Shown: positions 24,030-32,970, counted from the first letter of the stretch. The stretch: 41,977 bases of DNA from UBA1715 sp036752345 (GCA_036752345.1 DAIOSV010000013.1:1-41977), one strand, 5' to 3'. Numbers and translations: made by a program. Notes: generated by a model not told the origin, from the letters alone.

Positions 24030-24623
24030 TTACTTTTTCTTTAATACTTCTATCACCTCTTGCACTCGTATGTTATTTGCCGACAAAAGAGCGATTAGAT
24101 AGTATAGCAATTCTGATCCTTTTTCTGTCAAGGATTCGTTACTACCATTAGTAGATTGAATTACTGTTTCAATTGCATTTTCACCTACTTCTTGTGCTAA
24201 TTTATTTATACCTCCTTTCCGTATTAAGTTTGCTATATTAGAGTCTTGCGGCATGTCTTTTAATTCAATATCAATTTTTTCTTGCAATGCTGATAAAATC
24301 TGAGCCTCGCTCGTATTTTCCTCAGCCCAACAAGTGTCAGTGCCTTTGTGACAGGTTGGTCCTATTGGATGAACCTTAACAAGAAGTGTGTCGTTGTCAC
24401 AATCAACGCTGGCGCTTACAAAATTTAAAAAATTACCTGAAGTTTCGCCCTTGGTCCAAAGCGTTTTACGTGTACGACTATAAAACGTAACTTTACCGGT
24501 TTCTATTGTTTTATCCAAGGCTTCTTGATTCATAAATCCAAGCATTAGCACAACGCGTGTGCTTGCATCCTGAATTATTGCAGGAATCAAACCATCAGCA
24601 TATTTTGAAAAATTCAGCTCCAT
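24030..24623 (-). CDS. hisI: Bifunctional phosphoribosyl-AMP cyclohydrolase / phosphoribosyl-ATP pyrophosphatase
   Basis: HisIE (197 aa) performs steps 2 and 3 of histidine synthesis. The N-terminal cyclohydrolase has VLMLGFMNQEAL, FYSRTRKTLWTKGETSGN and VDCDNDTLLVKV followed by PTCHKGTDTCW (zinc Cys). The C-terminal pyrophosphatase (about 108-197) is recognisable, but its metal motifs deviate: EVGENAIET where most have GEEAxE, and EKGSELLYYL where most have EEAADLLYHL. It starts on the hisF stop (TAATG overlap of 1 nt), so it is translationally coupled to hisF. Confidence 0.94.
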   Translation of the reverse strand: MELNFSKYADGLIPAIIQDASTRVVLMLGFMNQEALDKTIETGKVTFYSRTRKTLWTKGETSGNFLNFVSASVDCDNDTLLVKVHPIGPTCHKGTDTCWAEENTSEAQILSALQEKIDIELKDMPQDSNIANLIRKGGINKLAQEVGENAIETVIQSTNGSNESLTEKGSELLYYLIALLSANNIRVQEVIEVLKKK

Positions 24624-25375
24624 TATCTCACTGAAATATTTTGTTGTTTTAAATAATTTTTCAATTCCGGAATTGCAATTTCTTTGAAATGGAAAATACT
24701 TGCTGCCAATGCGGCATCGGCCTTTCCTTTGGTGAATACATCTTTGAAATGTTCCATTGTTCCGGCTCCTCCTGATGCTATCACAGGGATGTCAACCATT
24801 TCGGAAACCTGACACGTAATTTCATTTGCAAATCCATTCTTCGTTCCATCGTGATTCATCGACGTGAGAAGAATCTCACCGGCACCACGATTATATATTT
24901 CTTTTACCCAATCGAGGGTTTTAATGTCTGTCTCCTTGTGACCGCCATGTGTGTGCACCATCCAAACATCGTCGTGCAACTTGGTGTCAATAGCAACCAC
25001 AATACACTGCGAGCCAAATTCTTTTGCCAAATCCGTTATCAATTCCGGATTATACACGGCAGCCGAATTTATTGTGATTTTATCGGCTCCGGCTGCTAAA
25101 AGTACTCCTACATCGTGCACTGACTTTATACCACCACCAACGGTAAATGGGATATTCAAATGCAATGCTATTTTCTTTACCAACGCAGCAAAAGTGTCGC
25201 GCTTTTCAATGGTAGCCGTAATATCAAGAAACGTCAATTCGTCGGCTCCTTGCTCGGCATACATTGCGCCCAATTCCACCGGGTCACCGGCATCGCGCAA
25301 GCCGAGAAAGTTTATACCTTTCACAGTCCGCCCGTCCTTAATATCCAGACAAGGAATGATTCGTTTAGCCAACAT
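24623..25375 (-). CDS. hisF: Imidazole glycerol phosphate synthase subunit HisF
   Basis: HisF (250 aa) is the cyclase half of IGP synthase, a (beta/alpha)8 barrel using ammonia from HisH. Motifs: RIIPCLDIKDGRTVKGINF with the catalytic Asp, FLDITAT, IPFTVGGGI, ADKITINSAAV, CIVVAIDTK (second catalytic Asp), TSMNHDGTKNGF and PVIASGGAGTMEHF. Its partner hisH and hisA are not in the window. The ATG overlaps the end of gldG by 11 nt, so it is coupled to an ABC transporter gene upstream and to hisIE downstream. Confidence 0.97.
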   Translation of the reverse strand: MLAKRIIPCLDIKDGRTVKGINFLGLRDAGDPVELGAMYAEQGADELTFLDITATIEKRDTFAALVKKIALHLNIPFTVGGGIKSVHDVGVLLAAGADKITINSAAVYNPELITDLAKEFGSQCIVVAIDTKLHDDVWMVHTHGGHKETDIKTLDWVKEIYNRGAGEILLTSMNHDGTKNGFANEITCQVSEMVDIPVIASGGAGTMEHFKDVFTKGKADAALAASIFHFKEIAIPELKNYLKQQNISVR

Positions 25376-27116
25376 ATTTACTTGAATATTTTTGTTTTCT
25401 TACAAAGAAAATGACTATTCCTACGAATATTATAAGCACTATTGGCATCAATATATTGCCTAACTGCCAATAGAATTTTTCTTCAACAATTCTGTTTTTA
25501 TTGAGTAAACGAATAGTAATTTCACGAGAACGAATTGACAATAAATCTGAATCGCCACACAAATAACTTACAGCATTTATAAAGAAATTAAGATTGCCGG
25601 TGTAAGCTCGTTTGTCAAACGAAAAATATTTATAGTAATACAGTGGTTTTGGAACCGTATCGCCATTGGTTACCTCAATTTCGTTACGAATAATGTCACC
25701 ATCAGAAACAACTATCACGCGGTTGTGCGATGATTGTTTTTGGAATGAAAAATTCTTTGGCGTTTTATACGATGTGTCGGCATTTTCCAACGGTGATTTG
25801 CGCGAAGTATAGAGCGAATTGTAATTTCCCTCTAAAAGCACAGCAGTTGGAACGTAATATTTATTAAAGAAATTCTTATCGGGATTGGTTTGCAACACTT
25901 GGAAACCAACGGTGTTAGGCGTCATCAACACACGTGCGTATGCCGACGATGATAGCAGCACTGTCTTTTTCACGTTTCCATTTCCTTGAAGCGTATCAAT
26001 TGTGCTCGCAAATTCTGATTTTACGACATCAATATTTTTTGTAATCAAATGTGATTCTTTCGAAGGCTTCATGAGCGGGAAATAATACCACGGAACGGGA
26101 GCAAAACGAGCCTGTTCGCCCACGGCTGCCACATTCATTGGTATGTTTGCACATTGATTGTCAAGCAAAACGGTAGGATTTATGCGAACTCCCAAGTTGA
26201 ACAACAAATCCGACGTATTCAAATCCTTTGGCAATGCATATGTAAACGAACTCGTTTTGAGAGAATCCATGCTCGCCCATACGTTGTCCGACATATACAA
26301 TAGATTTCCGTTGTTCATTATATATTGGTCGAGAACGTAATTATCTTGTTCGGTGAATGGTTTGGTTGGTTGGGCTACAATCAACGCATCGTATTTTGTA
26401 AGCGAATCAAGTAATTCGGCCGACGAAACGCGATCGACATTATATAAATCGAGCAACGAAACCGTTGCGTTATAGCAATACAACAATGGTATTTCTCCTT
26501 GACTTGAAAGGAACGCAATATTTTTCCGTTTTTTTGCCGTTAATTGTTGAATAGCTTTTACGCATTGATATTCAATGTCTTGCAATGCTTGATTTATTTG
26601 TTCTTCTGGAGAATTACCCATAGCATTGCTGAGCATGTTTACGGTTACAAATTTCTCCGAAGTAGAAACTATCATACCTGGAATCACATAACGTTGCTCC
26701 ATTTTGCCATTTTCATCTTGTTCTTGGATGGTGTATGGTGTGAGTCCGTAAGAATCGTGCAAACGTGATATAGTATGTTTAAAGTTATTTGCATCGCCAA
26801 TTGTTTCGGGGTTTATTGATTTTATAAGGAAATGTTTTTTCCCGGCAACTTGTTGAAATTCGTTCAACAAATCAATTACCTCACGTTGCATTTTTGAAAA
26901 AGAGGTGGGCAAATCGCCATCAAGATATACCGTTACACGAATGGTGTCGTCAAGATTTTCGAGCACCTTTTTGGTTGACTCAGAAAGTGTATAACGACCT
27001 TCTTCGGTCATGTCAAGGCGTACATATTTGAGTTCGCTTAACCAAAATAAAACAAGGGTGATAGCAATTGCAATCACAACCTTTAAGACAACAGAAAATG
27101 TATTTGTTCTTTTCAT
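25365..27116 (-). CDS. gldG: GldG-like ABC transporter substrate-binding/auxiliary protein
   Basis: This 583-residue protein is anchored by an N-terminal helix (about 10-27) and a C-terminal helix (about 555-573) around a large periplasmic region with the GldG/ABC_transp_aux pattern: LDMTEEGRYTLSESTKKVL, DDTIRVTVYLDGDLP, DALIVAQPTKPFTEQDNYVLDQYIM-like and VIVVSDGDIIRNE. GldF, GldG and an ATPase GldA form an ABC transporter needed for gliding in some Bacteroidota but present in non-gliders too. gldF lies 5 nt upstream; no gldA is seen here. Its last 11 nt overlap hisF. Confidence 0.9.
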   Translation of the reverse strand: MKRTNTFSVVLKVVIAIAITLVLFWLSELKYVRLDMTEEGRYTLSESTKKVLENLDDTIRVTVYLDGDLPTSFSKMQREVIDLLNEFQQVAGKKHFLIKSINPETIGDANNFKHTISRLHDSYGLTPYTIQEQDENGKMEQRYVIPGMIVSTSEKFVTVNMLSNAMGNSPEEQINQALQDIEYQCVKAIQQLTAKKRKNIAFLSSQGEIPLLYCYNATVSLLDLYNVDRVSSAELLDSLTKYDALIVAQPTKPFTEQDNYVLDQYIMNNGNLLYMSDNVWASMDSLKTSSFTYALPKDLNTSDLLFNLGVRINPTVLLDNQCANIPMNVAAVGEQARFAPVPWYYFPLMKPSKESHLITKNIDVVKSEFASTIDTLQGNGNVKKTVLLSSSAYARVLMTPNTVGFQVLQTNPDKNFFNKYYVPTAVLLEGNYNSLYTSRKSPLENADTSYKTPKNFSFQKQSSHNRVIVVSDGDIIRNEIEVTNGDTVPKPLYYYKYFSFDKRAYTGNLNFFINAVSYLCGDSDLLSIRSREITIRLLNKNRIVEEKFYWQLGNILMPIVLIIFVGIVIFFVRKQKYSSKYVG

Positions 27117-27121
27117 CTTTG

Positions 27122-27844
27122 TTACTTACGTTTTTTAGCAAGCGATAATGTTGTACAATACAAGAATAGCGCTATTGTACCAAGAAAATAGATTAAATCG
27201 CGAGAATCAAGCACGCCACGACTTATTGAATTATAGTGTTGGTTGATTCCAAGATTTGTAATAAACGAGAATTTGGTAAACATATCGGCCACAAAGTCAA
27301 ATCCTATGTAAAACACGAAACAAATTGACGCGGTAAGAATAAATGCGATAATTTGATTTTCGGTAAGCGAAGAAATAAATGTGCCTATGGCCAAATAAAT
27401 TCCTCCTAGCAAAAACAAACCAAGATATGCACCTATAGTTGCACCAACATCAATATTTCCTACCGGACTTCCCAATGCGTATACCGTAATAAAATAGACA
27501 ATAGTTGGCAACAACGCGAAAAACAACAACGCGAGCCCTGCCAAAAACTTGCCTAACACAATAGACACATCAGAAACAGGCATGGTGAGCAACAGCTCTA
27601 ATGTTCCCGACTTCGACTCGTCACTGAAAAAACGCATGGCAATAGCCGGTATTAGGAACAAGAAAACCCATGGTGCCAAAATAAACAACCCATCAAGATT
27701 TGCATATCCCGAACTCAAAATATTGTAATCGCTATCGAAGACAAAAAGGAATAACCCTGTTGCCAACAGAAATACAATTAATACCAAATAACCTATCAGA
27801 GAGCTGAAAAAGGTAGATAATTCTTTTTTAAATATGACCAACAT
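27122..27844 (-). CDS. gldF: GldF-like ABC transporter permease
   Basis: This 240-residue ABC-2 type permease has six predicted membrane helices. MLVIFKKELSTFFSSLIGYLVL is the typical GldF opening, followed by FFSDESKSGTLELLLTMPVSD, the family signature between helices 2 and 3. The first ATG is at 27844; an in-frame TTG at 27853 is less likely because the 27844 start fits the family and the promoter at 27865. It is the first gene of gldF-gldG-hisF-hisIE. Function in gliding, polysaccharide or other export cannot be told. Confidence 0.9.
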   Translation of the reverse strand: MLVIFKKELSTFFSSLIGYLVLIVFLLATGLFLFVFDSDYNILSSGYANLDGLFILAPWVFLFLIPAIAMRFFSDESKSGTLELLLTMPVSDVSIVLGKFLAGLALLFFALLPTIVYFITVYALGSPVGNIDVGATIGAYLGLFLLGGIYLAIGTFISSLTENQIIAFILTASICFVFYIGFDFVADMFTKFSFITNLGINQHYNSISRGVLDSRDLIYFLGTIALFLYCTTLSLAKKRK

Positions 27845-27864
27845 ACACTTCAAAACCAGCGGGG

Positions 27865-27872
27865 CAAATATA
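27865..27872 (-). promoter_or_regulatory. -7 box of the gldFG-his unit
   Basis: On the minus strand TATATTTG is an exact consensus, 20 nt before the gldF ATG at 27844. No clear -33 TTG at the usual distance. It probably drives gldF-gldG-hisF-hisIE. Confidence 0.5.
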
Positions 27873-28169
27873 ACAATTAATTCTTTTTTTTATACTTTGA
27901 TTTACATAGTTTATACAAAAACGTTAAAAAAGTCCACGAATTGCATATTACTGACAAATTATTTTGCGAGAGCGTCAAAAAAAAACACCAAAATAGTTCT
28001 ATTTTTTGTGCAAATTAGAGAAATAAAGGCATTGCGGTCTTTGACTTACAATATTCTTTCTCACTGAAATACACATTTTTAGCTGAAAAAAATATGCATT
28101 TTTCTTATTTTCAGCACTAATGAATAAGAAACGCTCATTTTTAATTTCAATTTTTTGTATTTCTTACCA

Positions 28170-28182
28170 CAAGAAATTCTTG
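28170..28182. promoter_or_regulatory. Palindrome at the GH13 promoter (possible operator)
   Basis: CAAGAAATTCTTG is a perfect 6-nt inverted repeat with a 1-nt centre. Its right arm supplies the TTG that would be the -33 box, so a bound protein would block the promoter. No regulator gene is adjacent. Confidence 0.3.
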
Positions 28183-28206
28183 ATACAATAAAAAAATGTA
28201 CCTTTG
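28180..28206 (+). promoter_or_regulatory. Promoter of the GH13 gene
   Basis: TTG at 28180-28182, a 16-nt spacer (short) and TACCTTTG at 28199-28206, an exact -7 match. Transcription would start near 28211, about 10 nt before the ATG at 28221, which excludes the in-frame ATG at 28155. Confidence 0.55.
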
Positions 28207-28220
28207 GAGAAAGGTTTTTT

Positions 28221-29930
28221 ATGGACTCAATTATAAATATTTATCAAATTTTCACGAGACTTTTTGCTAATTCTAACGAGAATAATCAAGAATTCGGCAC
28301 AATAGAAGAAAATGGTTGCTCTAAATTTGATGACATTACAAATGTAGCTCTTGACGAACTGCGAAAGATGGGAATCACCCATGTTTGGTACACTGGCGTT
28401 ATTCGTCATGCTTCATGCACAAACTACACAAAATATGGATTGTCAGCCGATAATCCGCAAGTAGTGAAAGGCCGCGCGGGCTCTCCCTACGCCATTAAAG
28501 ACTACTACGACGTAGATCCCGACTTGGCTACCAATGTGCGCACACGTATGCAAGAATTTGAAAATTTGGTACAACGTACACACGATGCCAAATTAAAATG
28601 TATCATTGATTTTGTTCCAAACCACGTTTCTCGTGAATATAACTCCGACAATCTTCCAGATGGTGGGACTTCGTTAGGAAGTTACGATGACACATCAGTT
28701 TCATTTGCGCCAAACAATAACTTCTACTACATACCTAACGAAGAATTGCATTTACCTAACGACATCACGTTTCCGTACAATGAAAATGCCGAAAAATATG
28801 AGGAAAATCCGGCTAAAGTTACCGGGAACGATGTATTTTCGGCATATCCCAACAAAAACGACTGGTACGAAACCATAAAACTTAATTATGGCGTTGACTT
28901 CCAAGATTGTTGGAAAAATCATTTCGAACAAATTCCAGACACCTGGATTCGCATGTATGAAATACTTTCTTTTTGGGCTAAAAAAGATATTGACGGATTT
29001 CGTTGCGATATGGCAGAAATGGTTCCTGTTGAATTTTGGGGATGGGCAATTCCGCAAATCAAGGAAATCAAACCAGACATTATTTTTATTGCTGAAATAT
29101 ATAATCCCGATGCCTACTCCACTTATCTAGACAAAGGTCATTTTGATTATTTGTACGACAAAGTTGGCTTATACGACACCATGCGCTTGATAGTTGAGGG
29201 AAACGGTTCTGCCCGCTATATATCAGATTATTGGAGACGCACGGAAGCATATACAGGCAAAATGCTTCGTTTTTTGGAAAACCACGACGAACAGCGCATT
29301 GCCTCATGTTTCTTTGCTAACAACGGTGACAAAGCTATCGCAGCCATGATTCTCCTTGCTACGCTCAACAAGGGACCGCTCATGATTTATTTTGGCCAAG
29401 AAATTGGCGAACAAGGCATGAACAAAGAAGGGTTCAGTGGCAGAGATGGCCGAACCTCAATATTTGACTATTGGGGAATGACGGAATTCAATAAATGGGT
29501 GAATGGTGGGAAATTTGACGGAGCAGGCTTATCTGAAAGTCAAAAAGACCTACGTCAATCTTATTGCAACTTGCTCTCAATCCGACTTGAATCTAAAACA
29601 ATACAAGAAGGTGACTTTTACGATTTAATGTGGGTAAATCAAAATAATCTTAACGCTGACAAAATTTTTGCATTCCTACGCTATACAAACGAAGAGAAAT
29701 TGCTCATCATCGTCAACTTTGACTATAACGACACGCAAACATTTAGGCTCAACATTGGTGAACACGCACTAAAAACAATGGATTGCCCACTAGAAGGTGA
29801 GCTTACCATTAAGAGCATTTTTGAAGAAACATTTACCGATGCCTTTCCAATGGAGGAAATTATGGACGAAGGAATGCCTATTTCAATTTTACCGAATTCG
29901 GCCCTCATTTTTAAATTAGAATGGAAATAA
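28221..29930 (+). CDS. GH13 alpha-amylase family enzyme, cytosolic
   Basis: This 569-residue glycoside hydrolase lacks a signal peptide, so it should act in the cytosol on storage or imported alpha-glucans. The (beta/alpha)8 barrel has the GH13 regions: IIDFVPNHV (region I), DGFRCDMAEM with the nucleophile Asp (II), IFIAEIYNP with the acid/base Glu (III) and FLENHDEQRI (IV). A C-terminal beta domain follows (KLLIIVNFDYNDTQTF). The start at 28221 (MDSIINIYQIFTRLF) fits the family. The last 10 nt overlap mqnD. Exact specificity (amylase, glucanotransferase or another) cannot be read from sequence alone. Confidence 0.88.
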   Translation: MDSIINIYQIFTRLFANSNENNQEFGTIEENGCSKFDDITNVALDELRKMGITHVWYTGVIRHASCTNYTKYGLSADNPQVVKGRAGSPYAIKDYYDVDPDLATNVRTRMQEFENLVQRTHDAKLKCIIDFVPNHVSREYNSDNLPDGGTSLGSYDDTSVSFAPNNNFYYIPNEELHLPNDITFPYNENAEKYEENPAKVTGNDVFSAYPNKNDWYETIKLNYGVDFQDCWKNHFEQIPDTWIRMYEILSFWAKKDIDGFRCDMAEMVPVEFWGWAIPQIKEIKPDIIFIAEIYNPDAYSTYLDKGHFDYLYDKVGLYDTMRLIVEGNGSARYISDYWRRTEAYTGKMLRFLENHDEQRIASCFFANNGDKAIAAMILLATLNKGPLMIYFGQEIGEQGMNKEGFSGRDGRTSIFDYWGMTEFNKWVNGGKFDGAGLSESQKDLRQSYCNLLSIRLESKTIQEGDFYDLMWVNQNNLNADKIFAFLRYTNEEKLLIIVNFDYNDTQTFRLNIGEHALKTMDCPLEGELTIKSIFEETFTDAFPMEEIMDEGMPISILPNSALIFKLEWK

Positions 29931-30754
29931 CATTAGGATTTTCGTCTTGTCCAAACGACACGTACACCTTCGATGCTTTAGTACATAAAAAAATCGACAC
30001 CAAAGGCATTGATTTCAAATGCGTAATTGCCGATGTACAGGAATTGAATCGGCGGGCTTTTGTAGGCGATTTGCAAATGACCAAATTGAGTTATTTTGCC
30101 TATGCAAACGTGTTCTCTACCTATCAAATACTTGATGCCGGCAGTGCGCTTGGTTTTGCCAACGGTCCTTTATTTATATGTAAAAAAGGTGACGAACAAA
30201 AAATCAATGCGTCGTCAAGAATTTTAGTTCCCGGACGAGAAACTACGGCAAATCTTCTGTTTTCTATGGCTTACCCCGATTTTACCCAAAAAGAAGAATG
30301 CCTCTTTTCTGAAATAGAATCAAAAATAATGAATGGCGAAGCCGACGCAGGCGTTATTATTCACGAAAATCGTTTTACCTACGCCGAACGTGGGTTTGCA
30401 AAGCTCCGCGACTTGGGCGACTTTTGGGAAAAACGTACACACACGCCTATTCCCCTTGGCGCCATCACTATACGCCGCGACGTTTCCGATGATTTAAAGA
30501 AAACCATCAACCAACTGCTCCGCCAGAGTATAGAGTACGCTAACGAACATCCGCAAGCTTCCAACACTTTTATTCACGAGCATGCACAAGCTATTCAAGA
30601 CGATGTTTTGAAACAACACATTGCGTTGTTCGTAAACGAATTCAGTCTTAGTCTTGGCGAGAAAGGGAGGAATGCAATTGAAACGCTTTACAAAAATGCG
30701 TTTGCGCAAGGAATTATTTCGTCAGAGCCGAAGGATATTTTTTCGATTCTGTAA
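29921..30754 (+). CDS. mqnD: 1,4-dihydroxy-6-naphthoate synthase (futalosine pathway)
   Basis: MqnD (277 aa) converts cyclic de-hypoxanthine futalosine to 1,4-dihydroxy-6-naphthoate in the futalosine route to menaquinone. The opening ITLGFSSCPNDTYTFDALVHKKI matches the MqnD signature (GxSPCPNDTF), and GAITIRRDV follows in the second lobe. The fold is periplasmic-binding-protein-like. It starts within the end of the GH13 gene (10-nt overlap), so it is translationally coupled; the two products share no obvious pathway. Its 3' end overlaps comEC by 33 nt on the opposite strand. MqnA is the nearest alternative, but the N-terminal motif favours MqnD. Confidence 0.87.
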   Translation: MEITLGFSSCPNDTYTFDALVHKKIDTKGIDFKCVIADVQELNRRAFVGDLQMTKLSYFAYANVFSTYQILDAGSALGFANGPLFICKKGDEQKINASSRILVPGRETTANLLFSMAYPDFTQKEECLFSEIESKIMNGEADAGVIIHENRFTYAERGFAKLRDLGDFWEKRTHTPIPLGAITIRRDVSDDLKKTINQLLRQSIEYANEHPQASNTFIHEHAQAIQDDVLKQHIALFVNEFSLSLGEKGRNAIETLYKNAFAQGIISSEPKDIFSIL

Positions 30755-31977
30755 CAGACTCCGATATTCCAAAAGCAACATAAGCAATACAACCATTCCA
30801 TACAGCAGGAACATCTGCGGAAGAGAAATGTGCACCGACAAATTTGCATGCGGAAATGTGGTAATGTCGGCTATGCAGTCTTGCATGTAGCCGGTAACGA
30901 AATTGAGAGCAGCAACTACGACTTTTGCTCCCGGCAAAAACCAGCACAGAGATAAAGAAGCAAGTACGCCAACCAAAATCACAAACGCCAACGGAATCAC
31001 AATAATATTGGCCAGCAAATTATACACCGGAATGGTACCGAAATAATAGACGGTGAGTGGCAGTGTACCAACTTGCACCGAAAGCGACACGGCTACTATT
31101 CCCCACAAATACTGCGCAATAGGCGTTTCGGGCGCAAGCCATTTTTGAACATATTGCCCAAAATAGACAATGCTGAGCACTGCCAAATACGAAAGTTGGA
31201 AACTCACCGAAAACACATCATTAGGCGCAAGCACGAGCGACAAAAACGCTGCCGCCGCTAAAGAATTGTAGGTGCTGAGATTTCGCCGCAGCAAGAGCGA
31301 AACAGAAACCATGGTGCACATAATAGCAGCCCGCTCCACCGAGGGGCTCATTCCGGTGATGCACGCATATATCCATATACAACACACGCAACAGACTATT
31401 TTTATCCAGAGATATTTTCGCTTGCGGATAAACGAAAACAAGAAAAACAATATGCCGCTCACCACGCCCACGTGCAAACCCGAAACGGCCAAGACGTGCA
31501 TAACGCCGGCTGCCGAAAAATTCCCTTGTGTTTCTTCGTCGAGCAACGATTTGTCGCCAAAAACCAAAGCAGCTATCAGTTGCAAATTATGTTCGGACAC
31601 ACCCGACAAACGCAAGGCCTCCAACGCTTTGCCGCGTAAATTCATGCAATATGAAAACACATCAGCATCGTGGCCCATACGCTCCCATTTTCCTGCAGGC
31701 ACATACGCCTGCGAGTANNNNNNNNNNNNNNNNNNNNNNNNNNNNNNNNNNNNNNNNNNNNNNNNNNNNNNNNNNNNNNNNNNNNNNNNNNNNNNNNNNN
31801 NNNNNNNNNNNNNNNNNCAACCATAAGAGCCACCACGCACGCACCTTGCGATGCATCGGTTGGTTGAAAGCTATTCCATACAATTCCTGTAATGAATGCG
31901 GTGGCGACGCATACACAAGGGTTTCTTGCCAATAGATTGTTGCGGATATTGGTCAAGAGGTCGTTATACAACGACAT
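30722..31977 (-). CDS. comEC: ComEC/Rec2-family DNA uptake channel (interrupted by an assembly gap)
   Basis: ComEC forms the inner-membrane channel for single-stranded DNA in natural transformation. The 331 codons after the gap carry the Competence domain: GVMHVLAVSGLHVGVVSGIL, TGMSPSVERAAIM and VSFQLSYLAVLSIVYFG, with many membrane helices. The first 53 codons (31818-31977, MSLYNDLLTNIRNNLL...) are the N-terminal helix. 100 N at 31718-31817 hide most of the DUF4131 region; the two parts are in different frames across 100 N, so the true gap is not 100 nt and is probably several hundred. The C-terminal metallo-beta-lactamase domain is absent, as is common in Bacteroidota. Confidence 0.88.
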
Positions 31978-31989
31978 ACATTGTCTTCT

Positions 31990-32547
31990 CTATTTTTTAA
32001 AAAACTTCATTTTATAACCTGTACGAACTTTTCCTTCTGAAATATTTGTTAAACGGCGTTGCAACAAACGGCGTTGCAATGCGCCCAAACGGTCAATGAA
32101 GCATTTTCCATCGAGATGATCATATTCGTGTTGCACCACGCGAGCACACACTCCGGAGAATGTTTCCACATGTTCTTCGAAATTTTCATCTAAATAGCAC
32201 ATTTTCACATTCGACTTACGCGAGACATCTTCGTGAATGCCCGGGAAACTAAGGCAGCCTTCGTTAAACAGCCATTCTTTTCCTGATTCTTCAAGAATTT
32301 GCGCATTGATAAACACTTTCTTAAAACCTTTTGCTTCGGGATAGTCTTCTACAAACGAATTTGCGTCAATCACGAACAAACGAATAGGTAGCCCGATTTG
32401 TGGCGCAGCCAAACCCACTCCGTCTGATGCGTACATGGTATCAAACATGTTTTGAATCAATTGTTGTACTTCAGGATAGTCTTTATCAATATCGGTTGCT
32501 ACCTTGCGCAACACCGGGTTTCCGTATGCAATGATAGGTTTTATCAT
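31990..32547 (-). CDS. def: Peptide deformylase
   Basis: Def (185 aa) removes the formyl group from nascent N-terminal Met using an active-site metal. All three motifs are present: GVGLAAPQIG (42-52), EGCLSFPG with metal ligand C98, and QHEYDHLDG with H140, E141 and H144. The ATG overlaps the ruvX stop (ATGA), so the pair is translationally coupled, a pairing common in Bacteroidota. comEC begins 12 nt downstream and probably belongs to the same unit. Confidence 0.97.
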   Translation of the reverse strand: MIKPIIAYGNPVLRKVATDIDKDYPEVQQLIQNMFDTMYASDGVGLAAPQIGLPIRLFVIDANSFVEDYPEAKGFKKVFINAQILEESGKEWLFNEGCLSFPGIHEDVSRKSNVKMCYLDENFEEHVETFSGVCARVVQHEYDHLDGKCFIDRLGALQRRLLQRRLTNISEGKVRTGYKMKFFKK

Positions 32548-32966
32548 AATAAATTATTCTTTTGTTCTAAATATGACTGTAAAATAATTGTGGCACTAAT
32601 GCTGTCAACTATTTCTTTGTTTTGTCTTTGTTTTTTCTTCATGCCACCGTCAAGCATTGCCTGGTGAGCCATAGTAGACGTAAAGCGTTCATCCATTTCG
32701 CTGAGTGGCATGGTTGGAAATTGCGTTTTGAAGTGTTTTTCAAACGTTTTTACAAATTTCGCATTTTCTGAATCTTCATTGCGCAAGGTTTTGGGCATTC
32801 CAATCACCACATGTTCCACGTTTTCTTTGGCAATATAGTCTTTGAGAAATTGTAGCAAATCACACGTTCTCACGGTTGTGAGCGACGTTGCTATTATCTG
32901 CGAAGGGTCTGTAACGGCGATGCCGGTACGCTTTGTCCCATAGTCTATTGCTAAAACTCTTGCCAT
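32544..32966 (-). CDS. ruvX: Putative Holliday junction resolvase YqgF/RuvX
   Basis: RuvX/YqgF (140 aa) is an RNase H-fold nuclease implicated in pre-16S rRNA 5' maturation and possibly Holliday junction processing. Motifs: VLAIDYGTKRTGIAVTD with the first acidic residue, VVIGMPKTLRNEDSENA, and DERFTSTMAHQAM with the second acidic cluster. The start at 32966 (MARVLAIDYG) gives a normal length; an in-frame ATG at 33011 lies upstream of the promoter. The -7 box is only 4 nt from the ATG, so the mRNA may be leaderless. It is the first gene of ruvX-def-comEC. Confidence 0.93.
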   Translation of the reverse strand: MARVLAIDYGTKRTGIAVTDPSQIIATSLTTVRTCDLLQFLKDYIAKENVEHVVIGMPKTLRNEDSENAKFVKTFEKHFKTQFPTMPLSEMDERFTSTMAHQAMLDGGMKKKQRQNKEIVDSISATIILQSYLEQKNNLL

Positions 32967-32970
32967 GTGG

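Larger units (their letters stand above)
27845..28220. other. 376-nt divergent intergenic region
   Basis: This gene-free region separates gldF (-) and the GH13 gene (+) and holds both their promoters. It is very AT-rich. The only other structure I see is a hairpin (GCTGAAAA 28082-28089 with TTTTCAGC 28108-28115) without a U-tract or known motif, and a palindrome at 28170-28182. No RNA gene or short coding frame is convincing. Confidence 0.6.

Noticed and set aside
28082..28115. Inverted repeat GCTGAAAA/TTTTCAGC as a riboswitch or terminator
   Set aside because: It lies upstream of the GH13 promoter so it is not in that leader, and it has no U-tract.
31642..31977. Separate small gene upstream of comEC
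   Set aside because: The reading frame continues only through the N-run; the first 53 codons are best read as the comEC N-terminus.
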